From assembly GCA_963524205.1 (NCBI GenBank), contig CAURED010000005.1:62001-126000 (forward strand): DNA of 64,000 nucleotides, written 5' to 3'. How positions within the stretch are numbered: position 1 is the first letter of the stretch; the number at the start of each line of letters is the position of its first letter. Made by a program: the position numbers and the translations under genes. Source of the stretch: Aminipila sp963524205 (GTDB lineage Bacteria; Bacillota; Clostridia; Peptostreptococcales; Anaerovoracaceae). Below the pieces are notes generated by a model, which was not told the DNA's origin, did no database searches, and saw nothing but the letters and a program-made list of their open reading frames with translations. Of this stretch, positions 61,996 through 64,000 are shown in pieces.

Positions 61996-62837
61996 TAGAA
62001 CTTTTCTCCATCTATTTGCATTTTGTACTCTCTGCCAGCTTTTAGAAGCTCACAAAGGGTAGCTGCATCTTTTTCTTTTAAGGCGCTACTGTACTGACTT
62101 AATCTCTCAATGATGCCATCAATCTCTTCGATTAAGTGATCTGGGTTATCAAGAAAAAGTTCTGTCCACATATCCTCATTTAATTTTGCAACTCGAGTCA
62201 TATCTTTGTAGCTGCCTGCGGAAAACCCTTTATGCTCTAATGCAGAAGGACTTTTTATATAAGCACTGGAAACTACATGGGCAAGTTGTGAAGTGAAAGC
62301 GATAATACGATCATGTTCGTTAGGTGTAGATATCTGAGTGCTTGAAAAACCAATGCTTTCACAAAAAATCTTTACTTTCTGAACGTCCTCAATTCGTGTG
62401 TTTTTTGCAGGAGTTAAAATCATAGAAGCACTATTAAATAAGGCTTTTTTTGCATGTGTAAATCCAGCATGGGCAAGACCCGCCATAGGATGACCGCCCA
62501 TAAAGATAAAGCCGTTTTCTTTAGCTACTGGCTCTAACGCCTGACAGATAACCTGTTTTACTCCGCAGCAATCAAGTACAATGGTACCTTTTTTAATGAT
62601 ACTAGCATGAGATTGAACAAAATCAATCGTAGCTTGTGGATAAAGGGCTACTATTAATAAGTCACAAGTTGAAAAAAGCTCATCCGTAAGAGCCTCGTCA
62701 ATGGCACCCACTAAAATTGCTTTTTTAACAATGGTATCATGAAGGTCAAGGCCAAAAACTTTATGAGGAGTATTTTGTTTAATAGCTTTTGCCATAGAAC
62801 CCCCAATAAGACCGAGACCAATTATTCCGATATTCAT
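61995..62837 (-). CDS. tyrA: prephenate dehydrogenase
   Basis: A 280-residue monofunctional dehydrogenase. The NAD loop IGLGLIGGSMAKAI opens the protein; GGHPMAGLAHAGF (catalytic histidine region) and SQLAHVVSSAYI follow. It oxidises prephenate to 4-hydroxyphenylpyruvate for tyrosine. There is no C-terminal ACT domain, so feedback by tyrosine is not expected through that route. AAGGGGGATAAATAG precedes the ATG, which directly follows the aroF stop. Confidence 0.94.
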   Translation of the reverse strand: MNIGIIGLGLIGGSMAKAIKQNTPHKVFGLDLHDTIVKKAILVGAIDEALTDELFSTCDLLIVALYPQATIDFVQSHASIIKKGTIVLDCCGVKQVICQALEPVAKENGFIFMGGHPMAGLAHAGFTHAKKALFNSASMILTPAKNTRIEDVQKVKIFCESIGFSSTQISTPNEHDRIIAFTSQLAHVVSSAYIKSPSALEHKGFSAGSYKDMTRVAKLNEDMWTELFLDNPDHLIEEIDGIIERLSQYSSALKEKDAATLCELLKAGREYKMQIDGEKF

Positions 62838-63851
62838 CTATTTATCCCCCTTAAAACTGAATGGCAAAATTGCTTTTACTGCAGCTGCAACATCTTCAAA
62901 TGCCTCTGGGGTTAAGGACTGCGCGCCATCGCAAAGTGCATGGGCTGGATCATTATGAACTTCTATCATCAAACCATCTGCACCACAAGCAGCTGCTGCA
63001 AGTGCCATAGGTTTTACTAGTTTAGCGATACCTGTGGCATGGCTTGGATCCACAATAATAGGCAGGTGGGTCATAGACTTTAGAAGTGGAATACTAGCCA
63101 GATCCAAAGTGTTTCTAGTTGCAGTTTCGAAAGTTCTAATGCCCCTTTCACAGAGAATTACATTTTCGTTTCCACCAGCCATGATGTATTCTGCACTCAT
63201 AAGAAATTCTTGTAATGTGCTAGATAATCCTCTTTTTAGAAGAATTGGCTTCTTTAAAGTACCTAATTCCTTTAAAAGTTCAAAGTTTTGCATGTTTCTT
63301 GCACCAACTTGAATGACATCCACATCCTCAAATAAAGGGAGATGTGAGATATCCATTACTTCTGTTACAATTGGCAGGCCAGATACTTTCCTTGCTTCAA
63401 GCAGAAGCTTTATTCCTTCTTCCCTCATACCCTGAAATGCGTAAGGAGAAGTTCTTGGCTTGAATGCACCGCCTCGGTATAAGCCAGCACCAGCTTCCTT
63501 CACAGCTAAAGCAACTTGGCAAATCTGCTCTTTTGACTCAACAGAGCAAGGCCCTGCTATGATTTGAAAGTGACCATCGCCAATTTTTATTCCTGAAATA
63601 TCTACCACTGTAGCGTCAGGGTGAAATTTCTTATTTGCGTTTTTATAAGGTTCCTGTATTCTTTTTACCGCTGCAACGATATCAAGTGCATTTATCAATT
63701 CCATATCAATTCCTGATGTATCTCCTATTAATCCAATAAGAGTAGTATTTGCACCTTCACTCATATGAATTCCAAGATCCATACTTTTTAGCCAGGATAA
63801 TAAATTGTCCAGCTGCTTCTGATTGGGGTTGCTTTTTAAAATAATTACCAT
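62838..63851 (-). CDS. aroF: DAHP synthase, AroA-beta/KDOP type
   Basis: A 337-residue enzyme for the first shikimate step (PEP plus erythrose 4-phosphate). Residues about 1-75 are an N-terminal ferredoxin-like regulatory domain; the barrel begins at FQIIAGPCSVESKEQ and includes GGAFKPRTSPYAFQG, LKRGLSS, ERGIRTF and PIIVDPSHATG. The beta-type with this N-terminal domain is commonly inhibited by tyrosine or phenylalanine. The start at 63851 follows GGAGGAAAACAAT. Upstream are an aromatic-rich small ORF and a terminator, suggesting regulation of the operon by attenuation. Confidence 0.95.
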   Translation of the reverse strand: MVIILKSNPNQKQLDNLLSWLKSMDLGIHMSEGANTTLIGLIGDTSGIDMELINALDIVAAVKRIQEPYKNANKKFHPDATVVDISGIKIGDGHFQIIAGPCSVESKEQICQVALAVKEAGAGLYRGGAFKPRTSPYAFQGMREEGIKLLLEARKVSGLPIVTEVMDISHLPLFEDVDVIQVGARNMQNFELLKELGTLKKPILLKRGLSSTLQEFLMSAEYIMAGGNENVILCERGIRTFETATRNTLDLASIPLLKSMTHLPIIVDPSHATGIAKLVKPMALAAAACGADGLMIEVHNDPAHALCDGAQSLTPEAFEDVAAAVKAILPFSFKGDK

Positions 63852-63946
63852 ATTGTTTTCCTCCAATAGTATTCTGACCAGTGCTTTAGCACTGCTGACA
63901 GAATTGATGCTAGAAAATCACGAATCTTTGATTCATACATTTTCAT
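63845..63946 (-). CDS. possible aromatic-rich leader ORF overlapping the aroF start
   Basis: A 33-codon frame opens at 63946 and stops at a TAA that overlaps the first codons of aroF. Its C-terminal half reads HWSEYYWR then KTIW: 3 Trp, 3 Tyr and 1 Phe in all. The aroF Shine-Dalgarno lies within the codons for Trp28-Arg29. A hairpin, CAGTGC/GCACTG (63894-63879), precedes the aromatic cluster. No good ribosome binding site is seen before its ATG, so translation is uncertain. Confidence 0.3.
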   Translation of the reverse strand: MKMYESKIRDFLASILSAVLKHWSEYYWRKTIW

Positions 63947-63954
63947 CGTAAACT

Positions 63955-63986
63955 AAAAAAATCCGCAAGTGAATTTCACCTGCGGA
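63955..63986 (-). terminator. terminator upstream of aroF, possible attenuator
   Basis: On the minus strand TCCGCAGGTGAA and TTCACTTGCGGA pair along 12 positions (one G-U), followed directly by seven T. It is about 100 bases before aroF. It could end an upstream gene beyond the window or be the attenuator of a leader such as a T-box; only 14 bases before it are visible. Confidence 0.8.
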
Positions 63987-64000
63987 CTCTAATTTTCATA

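Noticed and set aside
1..64000. CRISPR arrays, tRNA or rRNA genes, insertion sequences, prophage
   Set aside because: No regularly spaced repeats, no cloverleaf-like tRNA sequence, no rRNA-like stretch and no transposase, integrase or phage structural protein was found.

Overview
The window is AT-rich, gene-dense chromosomal DNA from a low-GC Gram-positive bacterium, most likely an anaerobic spore-former of the class Clostridia. The evidence is the sporulation genes yabP and yabQ, the rubrerythrin/flavin-reductase-rubredoxin pair, an LTA-synthase-type enzyme, strong AGGAGG ribosome binding sites and A+T-rich intergenic DNA. I saw no rRNA, tRNA, CRISPR array, prophage or insertion sequence.

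Layout. 1-2143: end of a plsC acyltransferase gene, a small membrane protein, a YbjQ protein, a PAP2 phosphatase and idi. 2399-5585: a B3/B4-domain protein facing away from a sigma-54 activator whose sensor half resembles the lysine-fermentation enzyme 3,5-diaminohexanoate dehydrogenase; between them lie a good -24/-12 promoter and palindromic enhancer-like sites. 5724-6272: a DUF2148 protein. 6451-15467: a nucleoside uptake and salvage cluster (nucleotidyltransferase, nucleoside hydrolase, class II aldolase-like protein, BMP/ABC importer, PfkB kinase). 15480-25332: the rpsF-ssb-rpsR operon behind a structured leader, then DUF2232, gdpP, rplI, dnaB, a DnaD/helicase-loader fusion, an M23 peptidase and udk.

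25562-32065 is a tightly overlapping six-gene transport operon that combines a sugar-type ABC importer with an adaptor protein and a MacB-like permease. 32088-39416 holds a MATE exporter, oxygen-defence proteins, a GNAT acetyltransferase, an alpha/beta hydrolase, an intracellular-type subtilase and a chemoreceptor. 39625-44785 holds a two-component system, yabP, yabQ, a DivIC/FtsB-like protein, rnmV and rsmA. 44844-51123 holds an LTA-synthase-like protein, two acetyltransferases, two paralogous proteins of unknown function and ybaK. 51190-53205 holds ridA, aroK, another acetyltransferase and a DUF805 protein.

53343-63851, on the minus strand, is the aromatic amino acid operon aroF-tyrA-aroB-aroA-aroC-pheA-aroE-aroD followed by a MutS2-like gene with its own promoter and leader. 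With aroK nearby, the shikimate pathway and the tyrosine and phenylalanine branch points are complete in about 12 kb.

The most interesting signals are regulatory: (1) the sigma-54 circuit around 3.1-5.6 kb; (2) a promoter, 11-codon leader ORF and terminator before the MutS2-like gene, which looks like ribosome-mediated attenuation; (3) an aromatic-residue-rich 33-codon ORF overlapping the aroF start; and (4) the structured rpsF leader. The hybrid transporter operon and the DnaD/loader fusion without an AAA+ domain are the main protein-level oddities.
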